The notes beneath the pieces are model-generated. The model saw nothing but the letters and a program-made list of their open reading frames with translations. It searched no databases and had not been told where the DNA came from. DNA of 39,075 nucleotides from positions 1-39,075 of the forward strand of contig NZ_JALJDX010000173.1 in NCBI RefSeq assembly GCF_022952855.1. The letters are read 5' to 3'. This stretch comes from Pseudomonas sp. RGM2987. GTDB lineage: Bacteria > Pseudomonadota > Gammaproteobacteria > Pseudomonadales > Pseudomonadaceae. A program made the translations under genes and the position numbers. Shown here piece after piece: positions 17,931 to 27,289 of the stretch; within the stretch, counting starts at the first letter, position 1, and each line of letters opens with the position of its first letter.

Positions 17931-20900
17931 AGGCGTCCACCATCGCCATCGCCTCCTCCACATCCACCGCCACCAGTCGCGAGCAGCCCGGCTCATGCAT
18001 GGTCACGCCCATCAACTGATCGGCCATTTCCATGGCGATCTTGTTGTGGGTGATATAGATGAACTGCACCGTTTCGGACATTTCCTTCACCAGCCGTGCG
18101 TAACGGCCTACGTTGGCGTCGTCCAGTGGTGCATCGACTTCGTCGAGCATGCAGAACGGCGCCGGGTTCAACTTGAAGATGGCGAACACCAGGGCCAGGG
18201 CCGTCAGTGCCTTCTCGCCACCGGAGAGCAAATGAATGGTGCTGTTCTTCTTGCCAGGAGGACGCGCCATGATGGTCACCCCTGTATCGAGTAAATCTTC
18301 GCCTGTCAGTTCCAAGTAAGCGCTGCCGCCGCCAAAAACTTTCGGGAAAAGTGCCTGCAAACCACCATTGATCTGATCAAAGGTATCCTTGAAGCGGTTG
18401 CGGGTTTCCTTGTCGATCTTGCGGATCACATTTTCCAGGGTCTCCAGCGCTTCCACCAGATCATCGTTCTGAGCGTCCAGGTAGCGCTTGCGCTCGGACT
18501 GCTGCTGGTACTCGTCGATGGCCGCCAGGTTGATTGCGCCCAGGCGCTGGATGCGCTGGGCAATACGCTCCAGTTCGTCCTCGGCGTCTTTCTCATTCGC
18601 TCCGGCCACCAAGGTAGCGAGCACGCCATTGAGGTCGTAGCCGTCTTCCAGCAACTGGTCCTGCAAGGCTTTGCGGCGCACCGTCAGCGCCTGCCACTCC
18701 ATGCGCTGCTGTTCCATCTGGCCACGAATCAGTTGCGATTGCTGCTCGGCCTGGCTGCGGCGCTTTTCGGCGTCGCGCAGTTCGCGGTCGGCATCTTCCA
18801 GGGCAATCTGCGCCGTCTTGAGTTCTTCGTCGACGCTCATGCGCTTATCGAGCAGCTCTTCGAGCTTGAGGCGCAGCTCCTCCAGCGGTGCTTCGCCCTC
18901 CTCCAGATTGAGGCTCAACTGTTCGCGTTTTTCGGTCAGGCGCTCGGACTGCATTTCCAGTCGCTCCAGCGCCTGGCGCGTGGAATCGTACTGCGCCTTG
19001 AGCGAGCCCAGGCGCACCGCCAACTGATGGGCATGGTCCTTGTGCTGCCGGGCCTCCTGGCGCACCCGGTCGAGACGCTCACGCAGGCTGTCGCGCTGGG
19101 CCAGCAGCAGCTCGCGCTGTTCGGTGTCCAGCGCCATGGCGTCGAGGGCTTCCTGCAATTGCAGGCGCGCCTCGCCGATCTGTTCGTGCTCCAGCGCTCG
19201 TTGTTCGCCCAACTCGGCGATTTCTTCGTCGAGGCGCGTACGGCGCAGTGCCAATTGCTCGACCTTGGCCTTGCCAGCCGACAACTGCGCCTTGAGTTCG
19301 CCTTGCTGGCGCGCTTCGTCCTGCAGCAGACGACGCAAGTGCTCGCGGCCGTTCTCCTGTTGACGCTGTTGCGCCCGCAGGTTCTGCAATTCGGTTTCCA
19401 GGGCTTCGACGCTGGCCTCGCGCTCCTCGCGCTCGGCGCTCAAACGCTGGATCTCCTGGCCACGGGCGAGCATGCCACTTTCGGCCTCGCTGGCCCGGCG
19501 CACCCGCAGGAAATGCCGGCCGACCCAGTAGCCGTCACGGCTGATCAGGCTTTCACCCGCCGCCAGTTGCCCGCGCAAGGCCAGCGCCTGTTCGAGACTT
19601 TCTACCGGCTTGACCTGCCCCAGCCACGGCGACAGATCGACCTGGGCCTCGACCTTGTCCAGCAGGCTGCCCGGCATTCGCAGGCCATCGCCCGCCGGGC
19701 TGAGCAGACGCAGGTCACCCTGGGCGAAGCCCGACAGATCGAAGCCGGCGAAGTCCTCCACCAGCACCGCTTGCAGGTCGGCCCCCAGCACGGTTTCCAC
19801 CGCCAGTTCCCAACCGGTATCGACTTTCAGGCCTTCGGCCAGCCGCGGACGCTCGGCCAACTGCTGGTCCCGCAGCCATTCGGCAGTGCCGGTGCCCGGG
19901 TCCAGTGCCGCCTGTTGCAAGGCCTCCAGCGAAGCCAGACGCCCATTGAGCCGCTGCAATTCGCCCTGGGCCTGCTGCTGATTGTGCAAAGCTGCTTGCA
20001 AGGCCTGGCGCAACTGCTCCAGGCGTTCAACCTGGGCGTCTTCACTGGCCTGCAAGTCTTCGAGCGTGGCTTCGCTGGCCGCCAGTTGCTCGCTCAAGTC
20101 GAGAATCGCCGCGTCTTCCGGATCCGCAGCCAGCAAAGCGCGCTCTTCGGCCAGACGCCGTTGGCGCTCGGCCAGGCGTTCCATGCTGGTTTCCAACTGC
20201 TGGATACGCGACTGCTGGACTTCAGCCTGGCGCCGCGGCTCGGCCGAGGTCAGGTTGAAACTGTCCCATTGTTCTTGCCAGCCATGCATGGTCAGCTCGG
20301 CTTCTTCCAGGGCCGCGGCGGCCTCTTCGGCAGCGGCGCTGGTAATTTCCTGCTCCGGCGTGAGCCTTTCCAGCTCTTCGCCAAGCGTCAGCATCAGCGT
20401 GCGGTCATGACCCAGGTGGGATTCGGTTTCCAGGCGCGCCCGTTCGGCTTCCTTCAGATCGTCCTGCAACTGGCGCAAGCGCTGTTGCCCGTGCTGGATG
20501 CTCTGCTCGACCCGGGCGATGTCGCCGCCCACAGAATAGAAACGTCCCTGCACCAGATTGAAGCGTTCGGACAGATCATGGTGCCCATCGCGCAAGCGCT
20601 CGATGGCGGCGTCGGCATTGCGTTGCTCGGCCACCAGGGCTTCGAAGCTGACCTCCTGGTTCCCGATGATCGCCTCGCGCTGGCCGACCTGCTCGTTCAG
20701 CGCCTGCCAACGCAGGGCCGAGAGCTGGGCCTTGAGCTGGCGCTCCTCGGCCTTGTATTCCTGATACTTCTTCGCGGACTCGGCCTGACGGTGCAGGCGC
20801 TCAAGCTGGCGCTCGAGCTCTTCGCGCAGGTCGGTCAGGCGGGCGAGGTTTTCGTGGGTGCGGCGGATACGGTTTTCCGTTTCACGGCGCCGCTCCTTGT

Positions 20901-21417
20901 ATTTGGAGATACCGGCGGCTTCTTCGATGAAGTTGCGCAGGTCTTCGGGCTTGGCCTCGATCAGCTTGGAGATCATGCCCTGCTCGATGATCGAGTAGCT
21001 GCGCGGGCCGAGGCCGGTGCCGAGGAAAATATCGGTGATGTCGCGGCGCCGGCATTTGGCGCCGTTGAGGAAATAGCTGTTCTGGCTGTCGCGGGTAACT
21101 TTGCGACGGATGGAAATTTCCGCATAGGCCGCGTATTCCCCGACCAGGGTGCTGTCGGAGTTATCGAACACCAGTTCGATACTGGCCTGGCTCACCGGCT
21201 TGCGGCTGGTGGAGCCGTTGAAGATGACGTCGGTCATCGACTCGCCGCGCAGGTTCTTCGCCGAACTTTCGCCCATGACCCAGCGCACGGCGTCGATGAT
21301 GTTCGACTTGCCGCAACCGTTGGGCCCGACCACCGCCGCCATGTTGCTGGGGAAGTTCACCGTCGTCGGATCGACGAAGGACTTGAACCCCGCCAGCTTG
21401 ATGCACTTGAGTCGCAC
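17929..21417 (-). CDS. smc: Chromosome partition protein Smc
   Basis: Large ATPase of the SMC-ScpAB condensin, organising and segregating the chromosome. N-terminal Walker A GPNGCGKSN (31-39) in MRLKCIKLAGFKSFVDPTTV context; two long coiled coils very rich in E, Q, R and L; a hinge at about residues 500-640 (WELAVETVLGADLQAVLVED); C-terminal signature LLSGGEKALTALALVFAI and Walker B CMLDEVDAPLDDANV. 1162 aa, the usual length. The start is a GTG one base after the TGA of the upstream gntR gene, suggesting translational coupling. Confidence 0.97.
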   Translation of the reverse strand: MRLKCIKLAGFKSFVDPTTVNFPSNMAAVVGPNGCGKSNIIDAVRWVMGESSAKNLRGESMTDVIFNGSTSRKPVSQASIELVFDNSDSTLVGEYAAYAEISIRRKVTRDSQNSYFLNGAKCRRRDITDIFLGTGLGPRSYSIIEQGMISKLIEAKPEDLRNFIEEAAGISKYKERRRETENRIRRTHENLARLTDLREELERQLERLHRQAESAKKYQEYKAEERQLKAQLSALRWQALNEQVGQREAIIGNQEVSFEALVAEQRNADAAIERLRDGHHDLSERFNLVQGRFYSVGGDIARVEQSIQHGQQRLRQLQDDLKEAERARLETESHLGHDRTLMLTLGEELERLTPEQEITSAAAEEAAAALEEAELTMHGWQEQWDSFNLTSAEPRRQAEVQQSRIQQLETSMERLAERQRRLAEERALLAADPEDAAILDLSEQLAASEATLEDLQASEDAQVERLEQLRQALQAALHNQQQAQGELQRLNGRLASLEALQQAALDPGTGTAEWLRDQQLAERPRLAEGLKVDTGWELAVETVLGADLQAVLVEDFAGFDLSGFAQGDLRLLSPAGDGLRMPGSLLDKVEAQVDLSPWLGQVKPVESLEQALALRGQLAAGESLISRDGYWVGRHFLRVRRASEAESGMLARGQEIQRLSAEREEREASVEALETELQNLRAQQRQQENGREHLRRLLQDEARQQGELKAQLSAGKAKVEQLALRRTRLDEEIAELGEQRALEHEQIGEARLQLQEALDAMALDTEQRELLLAQRDSLRERLDRVRQEARQHKDHAHQLAVRLGSLKAQYDSTRQALERLEMQSERLTEKREQLSLNLEEGEAPLEELRLKLEELLDKRMSVDEELKTAQIALEDADRELRDAEKRRSQAEQQSQLIRGQMEQQRMEWQALTVRRKALQDQLLEDGYDLNGVLATLVAGANEKDAEDELERIAQRIQRLGAINLAAIDEYQQQSERKRYLDAQNDDLVEALETLENVIRKIDKETRNRFKDTFDQINGGLQALFPKVFGGGSAYLELTGEDLLDTGVTIMARPPGKKNSTIHLLSGGEKALTALALVFAIFKLNPAPFCMLDEVDAPLDDANVGRYARLVKEMSETVQFIYITHNKIAMEMADQLMGVTMHEPGCSRLVAVDVEEAMAMVDA

Positions 21418-21418
21418 G

Positions 21419-22078
21419 TCAGGCCTTCGTCAGGGCAGAAACCACCAGATCGCAACTGCGCTGGGCGTAGGCCGTCAGCACGCTGCGGATCTGCGGCAAA
21501 TCACGGGCCAGCACCGCGGCGAGCAAGCGCTGGAACAGCCCGAGGTACTCGTTCATTTCCGCTTTGCGCTGCTCCAGGGCCAGGAAGTAAGCGCGGCTCA
21601 TGGCCGGTTGCAGATTCTCGACGGTTTCCTGCAAGTACGGGTTATTGGCAAACGGATAGGCGGCGCGCATCACGCTGAAGCTTTCATCGACGAAGGTGCG
21701 GATGTCCTGACGCGCATAAGCGTCCTTGAGACGCTGCTGGATCGCCACGAACGGCGCCATGTCGGCGGTTTCACGCCAACCATGGGCCACAGCATTGCCC
21801 AGCAGGATGTACAGCTCGCTCATCAACGTGCAGAGGCTGCGCACATTGTGTTCGGTGAGTTCGGTGACGTGGGCGCCACGGCGCGGCAGGATCGCGATCA
21901 AGTGGCGTCGCTCCAGGATCAGCAAGGCCTCGCGGACCGAACCGCGGCTGACATTGAGCGCCAGCGTGACTTTTTGCTCCTGGATGCGCTCGCCCGGCTT
22001 CATCTCGCCACGAATGATGCGTTCGGCCAGGTGATGGGCGATTTGCTCGGCGAGGCTGTCCGGGGCCTTGAACGTCAT
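21419..22078 (-). CDS. GntR-family regulator, FCD (FadR-like) type
   Basis: A 219-aa transcription factor. Winged helix at the N-terminus (LAEQIAHHLAERIIRGEMKP, then VSRGSVREALLILERRHLIAI) and an all-helical FCD ligand domain after about residue 80. It lies between smc and the divergent xdhA operon, so control of xanthine dehydrogenase is a reasonable guess. Candidate operators lie about 300 bp away over the xdhA promoter. AAGGACACCC precedes the ATG at 22078. Its stop almost touches the smc start, so smc may be expressed from the same mRNA. Confidence 0.88.
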   Translation of the reverse strand: MTFKAPDSLAEQIAHHLAERIIRGEMKPGERIQEQKVTLALNVSRGSVREALLILERRHLIAILPRRGAHVTELTEHNVRSLCTLMSELYILLGNAVAHGWRETADMAPFVAIQQRLKDAYARQDIRTFVDESFSVMRAAYPFANNPYLQETVENLQPAMSRAYFLALEQRKAEMNEYLGLFQRLLAAVLARDLPQIRSVLTAYAQRSCDLVVSALTKA

Positions 22079-22200
22079 GGGTGTCCTTCAAACTCTTCGA
22101 TTTGCACAAGCGGCGCAGTGTAGCGCACTCGATACGTCATGGCGCAGGGCCTGTACCGGGTTTTTGGCACGATATAAGCAAATTTTACTGACAGGAACCT

Positions 22201-22292
22201 TGTGGGAGCGGGCTTGCTCGCGAAGAGGCCAGCCCGTGCGCAAGAAATCCTTCGGCAGAACCGCCGCCTTCGCGAGCAAGCCCGCTCCCACA
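22201..22292. repeat. REP inverted pair
   Basis: TGTGGGAGCGGGCTTGCTCG (22201-22220, continuing CGAAG) faces CTTCGCGAGCAAGCCCGCTC (22268-22287, continuing CCACA). It sits between divergent genes, unlike most copies here, which follow gene ends. Confidence 0.9.
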
Positions 22293-22376
22293 GGGATTTG
22301 CGCTTAACTGAAGGTATAGGACATCGCCTGTGGGCCAATACCCGAAACCCGTTGTTCATCGACAACCTGAATTTTC

Positions 22377-22415
22377 CTGACCTTTAAGTCAGAAATTCAT
22401 TGACCGAAAAGTCAG
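22377..22415. promoter_or_regulatory. Twin palindromes, probable operator pair for xdhABC
   Basis: CTGAC-N6-GTCAG (22377-22392) and TTGAC-N6-GTCAG (22400-22415) are two copies of one hyphenated palindrome with centres 23 bp apart, near two helical turns. The second copy overlaps the -35 element of the predicted xdhA promoter. Confidence 0.6.
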
Positions 22416-22427
22416 ACCTGATAAATT
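22400..22427 (+). promoter_or_regulatory. Predicted xdhA promoter
   Basis: TTGACC (22400-22405... read from t22400) and TAAATT (22422-22427) are separated by 16 bp. The start would be near 22434, leaving a leader of about 36 nt that contains the GAGG ribosome site. Confidence 0.55.
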
Positions 22428-22469
22428 CGGTCCACGTCGAACAACAATAATGAGTCTGCGAGGCCTTCC

Positions 22470-23924
22470 GTGATCCAGTTTTTACTTAACCAGGAACTCC
22501 GTAGCGAGCACGCCCTGGACCCGAACCTGACCGTGCTCAATTATTTGCGCGAGCATGTTGGTAAATCCGGCACCAAAGAAGGTTGCGCCAGCGGCGACTG
22601 TGGCGCCTGCACGGTGGTGGTGGGGGAACTGCATGCAGACGAAAACGGCCGCGAGCGGATCCGCTATCGCAGCCTGAACTCGTGCCTGACGTTCGTTTCG
22701 TCCCTGCACGGCAAGCAGCTGATCACAGTCGAAGACCTCAAGCACCAGGGCCAACTGCACAGCGTCCAGCAGGCGATGGTCGATTGCCACGGTTCGCAAT
22801 GCGGCTTCTGCACACCCGGCTTTGTCATGTCGCTGTTTGCCCTGCAAAAGAACAGCGAGCAAGCCGACGCTCATAAGGCCCACGAAGCCCTCGCCGGCAA
22901 CCTGTGCCGCTGCACCGGCTACCGGCCGATCCTCGCCGCCGCCGACCAGGCCTGCTGCGGCAAACAGCCAGACCAGTTCGACGCCCGCGAAGCCCAGACC
23001 ATCGTCCGCCTCAAAGCCATCGCCCCAACCGAAACCGGCGAACTCAACAGCGGCGACAAACGCTGCCTGGTGCCACTGACCGTGGCCGACCTGGCCGACC
23101 TCTACGACGCCTATCCCCAAGCGCGGCTACTGGCCGGCGGCACCGACCTGGCGCTGGAAGTCACTCAGTTGCACCGCACCCTGCCAGTGATGATCTACGT
23201 GGGGAATGTCGCCGAGCTCAAGCGCATCGAGCGCTTCGACGATCGCTTGGAAATCGGCGCCGCCACCGCGCTCTCCGACTGCTACGAAGCCCTGAAATCC
23301 GAGTACCCGGACTTTGGCGAGCTGCTGCAACGCTTCGCCTCCTTGCAAATCCGCAACCAGGGCACCTTGGGCGGCAATATCGGCAACGCCTCGCCGATTG
23401 GCGACTCGCCGCCGCTGCTGATTGCCCTCGGCGCGCAGATCGTGCTGTGCAAGGGCCAGACCCGGCGCACCCTGGCGCTGGAAGACTATTTCATCGACTA
23501 CCGGGTCACGGCGCGCCAGGAAAGCGAGTTCATCGAGAAGATCATCGTGCCCCGGGCCCGCGCCGAACAGGCGTTCCGCGCCTACAAGGTGTCCAAGCGG
23601 CTGGACGACGACATTTCCGCCGTGTGCGCAGCCTTTAATCTGCGGATCGACAACGGTGTGGTCCGCGATGCGCGCGTGGCCTTCGGCGGCATGGCCGCGA
23701 CGCCCAAGCGCGCCAGCCATTGCGAAGCCGTGCTGATCGGAGCGCCATGGAACGACAGCACCGTGGAACGCGCCTGCGCGGCCCTGGCGGAAGATTTCAC
23801 GCCGCTGTCGGATTTCCGTGCCAGCAAGGAATACCGCCTGCTCAGCGCCCGCAACCTGTTGCGCAAGTACTTCATCGAACTACAAACGCCGCACATCGAG
23901 ACTCGGGTGACCGCTTATGTCTAA
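22470..23924 (+). CDS. xdhA: Xanthine dehydrogenase small subunit (2Fe-2S and FAD)
   Basis: Electron-transfer subunit of the molybdenum enzyme oxidising hypoxanthine and xanthine to urate. First 2Fe-2S cluster: C39, C44, C47 (GCASGDCGACTVVV) and C72. Second cluster: C111, C114 (CGFCTPGF), C146, C148 (NLCRCTGYRP). An FAD domain follows (LLAGGTDLALEVTQ, LGGNIGNASPIGDSPP) and a C-terminal CO-dehydrogenase-flavoprotein-like domain. 484 aa, full length. The start is a GTG with GAGG 7 nt upstream and gives MIQFLLNQEL, the family N-terminus. The gene overlaps xdhB by 8 bp. Confidence 0.96.
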   Translation: MIQFLLNQELRSEHALDPNLTVLNYLREHVGKSGTKEGCASGDCGACTVVVGELHADENGRERIRYRSLNSCLTFVSSLHGKQLITVEDLKHQGQLHSVQQAMVDCHGSQCGFCTPGFVMSLFALQKNSEQADAHKAHEALAGNLCRCTGYRPILAAADQACCGKQPDQFDAREAQTIVRLKAIAPTETGELNSGDKRCLVPLTVADLADLYDAYPQARLLAGGTDLALEVTQLHRTLPVMIYVGNVAELKRIERFDDRLEIGAATALSDCYEALKSEYPDFGELLQRFASLQIRNQGTLGGNIGNASPIGDSPPLLIALGAQIVLCKGQTRRTLALEDYFIDYRVTARQESEFIEKIIVPRARAEQAFRAYKVSKRLDDDISAVCAAFNLRIDNGVVRDARVAFGGMAATPKRASHCEAVLIGAPWNDSTVERACAALAEDFTPLSDFRASKEYRLLSARNLLRKYFIELQTPHIETRVTAYV

Positions 23925-26316
23925 CCATCACGCCGTAGAGAAGACCCAAGTCGAACTGGCCGGGTTGTTTGCCCGCGACCTGACCACCGGCGTGGGCCGC
24001 AGCGTCAAGCATGACAGCGCCGCCAAGCATGTATCCGGCGAAGCGCAGTACATCGATGACCGCCTGGAGTTTCCCAACCAGTTGCACGTCTATGCCCGGT
24101 TGTCGGACCGCGCCCATGCTCGCATCCTGCGCATCGATACCACGCCGTGCTACGCCTTCGAAGGCGTGCGCATCGCCATCACCCATGCAGACATCCCGGG
24201 CCTGAAAGACATCGGCCCGTTGTTGCCGGGGGATCCGCTGCTGGCGATCGACGACGTGCAGTTCGTCGGTCAACCGGTGCTGGCCGTCGCTGCCAAAGAC
24301 CTGGAAACCGCCCGTAAGGCGGCGATGGCGGCCATCATTGAATATGAAGACCTGGAACCGGTGCTGGACGTCGTCGAAGCGCTGCGCAAGCGGCATTTCG
24401 TGCTCGACAGCCACACTCACCAGCGCGGCGATTCGGCCACGGCACTGGCGAGCGCCGAGCATCGGATCCAGGGCTCGCTGCACATCGGCGGCCAGGAGCA
24501 CTTTTACCTGGAGACTCAGATTTCCTCGGTGATGCCCACCGAAGATGGCGGCATGCTCGTCTACTGCTCGACCCAGAACCCCACCGAAGTGCAAAAGCTG
24601 GTGGCCGAGGTACTGGGTGTATCAATGAATAAAGTGGTAGTCGACATGCGCCGCATGGGCGGCGGTTTCGGCGGCAAGGAAACCCAGGCCGCCAGCCCGG
24701 CGTGCCTGTGCGCCGTCATCGCGCACCTCACCGGCCAACCGACCAAGATGCGCCTGCCGCGGGTCGAAGACATGCTGATGACCGGCAAGCGCCACCCCTT
24801 CTACATCGAATACGACGTGGGTTTCGACAGCAGCGGGCGCCTGCACGGCATCGCCCTGGAACTGGCCGGCAACTGTGGTTGCTCGCCGGATCTGTCGGCT
24901 TCGATTGTCGACCGGGCGATGTTCCATGCCGACAACGCCTATTACCTGGGCGACGCGACTATCAACGGTCACCGCTGCAAGACCAACACCGCGTCGAATA
25001 CCGCCTATCGGGGTTTCGGCGGGCCGCAGGGGATGGTTGCCATCGAAGAAGTCATGGACGCTATCGCCCGGTACCTGGGGCTCGATCCACTGGCGGTGCG
25101 CAAAGCCAACTACTACGGCAAGACCGAGCGCAACGTCACCCATTACTACCAGACCGTCGAGCACAACATGCTCGAAGAAATGACCGCTGAACTTGAGGCC
25201 AGCAGCCAATACGCCGAGCGCCGCGAAGCGATCCGCCGCTACAACGCAGGCAGCCCGATCCTGAAAAAGGGCCTGGCGCTGACCCCAGTCAAGTTTGGCA
25301 TCTCGTTCACCGCCAGCTTCCTCAATCAGGCCGGCGCGTTGATCCACGTCTACACCGATGGCAGCATCCACCTGAACCACGGTGGCACCGAAATGGGCCA
25401 AGGGCTCAACACCAAGGTCGCACAAGTGGTGGCCGAGGTGTTCCAGGTGGAAATGGACCGAGTGCAGATCACTGCGACCAACACCGACAAGGTGCCGAAT
25501 ACTTCGCCGACCGCCGCCTCCAGCGGCGCCGACCTGAACGGCAAGGCCGCGCAGAATGCTGCCGAAACCATCAAGCAGCGCCTGGTGAAGTTTGCGGCGC
25601 GCCAATACAAAGTCAGCGAAGAGGACGTGGAATTCCACAATGGCCATGTGCGGGTGCGCGATCACATCCTGACCTTCGAGGCGCTGGTCCAGCAGGCGTA
25701 TTTCGCCCAGGTGTCGCTGTCGAGCACCGGCTTCTACAAGACTCCGAAAATCTACTACGACCGCAGCCAGGCCCGTGGTCGGCCGTTCTACTACTACGCC
25801 TTTGGCGCGGCCTGCGCCGAGGTGATCGTCGACACCCTCACCGGCGAGTACAAAATGCTGCGCACCGACATCCTCCACGACGTCGGCGCCTCGCTGAACC
25901 CGGCCATCGACATCGGCCAGGTCGAAGGCGGCTTCATCCAGGGCATGGGCTGGCTGACCATGGAAGAGCTGGTGTGGAACGACAAGGGCAAGCTGATGAC
26001 CAACGGCCCGGCCAGCTACAAGATCCCCGCCGTGGCCGACATGCCGCTGGACCTGCGGGTCCGACTGGTGGAGAACCGCAAGAACCCGGAAGACACGGTG
26101 TTCCATTCCAAGGCCGTGGGCGAACCGCCGTTCATGCTCGGCATTGCCGCGTGGTGCGCCATCAAGGACGCCGTGGCGAGCCTGGGGGATTACCGGCACC
26201 AACCGAAGATCGACGCCCCGGCGACACCGGAGCGGGTGTTGTGGGGGTGTGAGCAGATGCGGGGATTGAAGGTGGTCAAGGCTGCGGAGCCTGAGACTGA
26301 AGTGGCTTCGCTCTAG
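23917..26316 (+). CDS. xdhB: Xanthine dehydrogenase large (molybdenum) subunit
   Basis: Catalytic subunit, 799 aa, holding the molybdopterin cofactor. Recognisable blocks are GGGFGGKETQ (cofactor binding), RGFGGPQGM, LNHGGTEMGQGLNTK, and near the C-terminus KAVGEPPFMLGIAAWCAIKD, whose Glu is the catalytic base of the family. The ATG overlaps the end of xdhA, so translation is probably coupled. Followed by a REP pair and then xdhC. Confidence 0.96.
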   Translation: MSNHHAVEKTQVELAGLFARDLTTGVGRSVKHDSAAKHVSGEAQYIDDRLEFPNQLHVYARLSDRAHARILRIDTTPCYAFEGVRIAITHADIPGLKDIGPLLPGDPLLAIDDVQFVGQPVLAVAAKDLETARKAAMAAIIEYEDLEPVLDVVEALRKRHFVLDSHTHQRGDSATALASAEHRIQGSLHIGGQEHFYLETQISSVMPTEDGGMLVYCSTQNPTEVQKLVAEVLGVSMNKVVVDMRRMGGGFGGKETQAASPACLCAVIAHLTGQPTKMRLPRVEDMLMTGKRHPFYIEYDVGFDSSGRLHGIALELAGNCGCSPDLSASIVDRAMFHADNAYYLGDATINGHRCKTNTASNTAYRGFGGPQGMVAIEEVMDAIARYLGLDPLAVRKANYYGKTERNVTHYYQTVEHNMLEEMTAELEASSQYAERREAIRRYNAGSPILKKGLALTPVKFGISFTASFLNQAGALIHVYTDGSIHLNHGGTEMGQGLNTKVAQVVAEVFQVEMDRVQITATNTDKVPNTSPTAASSGADLNGKAAQNAAETIKQRLVKFAARQYKVSEEDVEFHNGHVRVRDHILTFEALVQQAYFAQVSLSSTGFYKTPKIYYDRSQARGRPFYYYAFGAACAEVIVDTLTGEYKMLRTDILHDVGASLNPAIDIGQVEGGFIQGMGWLTMEELVWNDKGKLMTNGPASYKIPAVADMPLDLRVRLVENRKNPEDTVFHSKAVGEPPFMLGIAAWCAIKDAVASLGDYRHQPKIDAPATPERVLWGCEQMRGLKVVKAAEPETEVASL

Positions 26317-26330
26317 ACCGCAGCGTGGCC

Positions 26331-26395
26331 TTCGCGAGCAAGCCCGCTCCCACAGGGGACCACGATCAAGATGTGGGAGCGGGCTTGCTCGCGAA
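26331..26395. repeat. REP inverted pair between xdhB and xdhC
   Basis: TTCGCGAGCAAGCCCGCTCC (26331-26350, continuing CACA) faces TGTGGGAGCGGGCTTGCTCG (26372-26391, continuing CGAA) with a spacer of only 17 bp. It lies inside the xdh operon and may modulate the relative mRNA level of xdhC. Confidence 0.9.
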
Positions 26396-26431
26396 AGTGC
26401 CCGAACAGACAAAAGAGATGTCGAGGTAAAC

Positions 26432-27268
26432 ATGTACAAGTGGATCAGCGCCCTCGCCGACCTGCAAACCCGCGGCGAACCCTGCGTGCTGGTGACGATC
26501 ATCGAAGAACTCGGCTCCACGCCACGCAATGCCGGTTCGAAAATGGTCATCAGCGCCAGCCAGACCTTCGACACCATCGGTGGCGGGCACCTGGAATACA
26601 AGGCCATGGAGATCGCCCGGCAAATGCTCGCCAGCGGCCAGCAAAATACCCATCTGGAACGCTTCAGCCTCGGCGCCAGCCTGGGCCAGTGCTGCGGCGG
26701 CGTCACGGTGCTGCTGTTCGAACCCATGGGCCAGGTGCAGGCGCAGATTGCCGTGTTCGGCGCCGGGCATGTCGGCCGGGCACTGGTGCCGCTGTTGGCG
26801 AGCCTGCCGTGTCGCGTGCGCTGGATCGACTCGCGGGAAAGCGAGTTTCCCGCACAGATGCCCCACGGCGTGCAGAAGATCGTCAGCGAAGAACCATTGG
26901 ACGAAGTCGATGAACTGCCCGCCGGCAGCTACTGCATCGTCATGACCCACAACCATCAGCTGGACCTGGAACTGAGCGCGGCGATCCTCAAGCGCAACGA
27001 CTTCGCCTACTTCGGCCTGATCGGCTCGAAAACCAAACGGGTCAAGTTCGAACACCGCCTGCGCGACCGCGGCTTCGACAGCGGCGCCCTGCAACGCATG
27101 CGCTGCCCGATGGGCATCAGCGACGTCAAAGGCAAGCTGCCTGTAGAAATCGCCATCTCCATCGCCGGCGAAATCATCGCCACCTATAACGCCGATTTCG
27201 GCCAGCACAGCTCACGCGCCGAACCCATTGCCAAGCTGCTGCCGGCCTCACGCCGCAGCCAGCGTTGA
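26432..27268 (+). CDS. xdhC: Xanthine dehydrogenase accessory protein XdhC
   Basis: Binds molybdenum cofactor, promotes its sulfuration and inserts it into XdhB; not part of the final enzyme. The N-terminal XdhC/CoxI domain has LVTIIEELGSTPRNAGSKMV and QCCGG; the C-terminal part is Rossmann-like (IAVFGAGHVGRALVPLLASL) and ends in PMGISDVKGKLPVEIAISIA. 278 aa is typical. GAGGTAAAC precedes the ATG. Third gene of the operon. Confidence 0.94.
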   Translation: MYKWISALADLQTRGEPCVLVTIIEELGSTPRNAGSKMVISASQTFDTIGGGHLEYKAMEIARQMLASGQQNTHLERFSLGASLGQCCGGVTVLLFEPMGQVQAQIAVFGAGHVGRALVPLLASLPCRVRWIDSRESEFPAQMPHGVQKIVSEEPLDEVDELPAGSYCIVMTHNHQLDLELSAAILKRNDFAYFGLIGSKTKRVKFEHRLRDRGFDSGALQRMRCPMGISDVKGKLPVEIAISIAGEIIATYNADFGQHSSRAEPIAKLLPASRRSQR

Positions 27269-27289
27269 CACCTCAATTGAGACAAGTTC

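Larger units (their letters stand above)
22079..22469. other. Divergent control region gntR - xdhA
   Basis: 391 bp with a REP pair in the middle and the xdhA promoter and palindromes at the right side. No gene was found. Confidence 0.6.

Noticed and set aside
18733..21678. 981-codon open frame on + across smc
   Set aside because: It is antisense to the clear smc gene (Walker A, hinge, signature and Walker B present); GC-rich coding DNA commonly leaves long open antisense frames, and the peptide shows no family features.
24622..26727. 701-codon open frame on - across xdhB
   Set aside because: Antisense shadow of xdhB and of the following REP pair and xdhC; no motif, and the real genes on + are full length.
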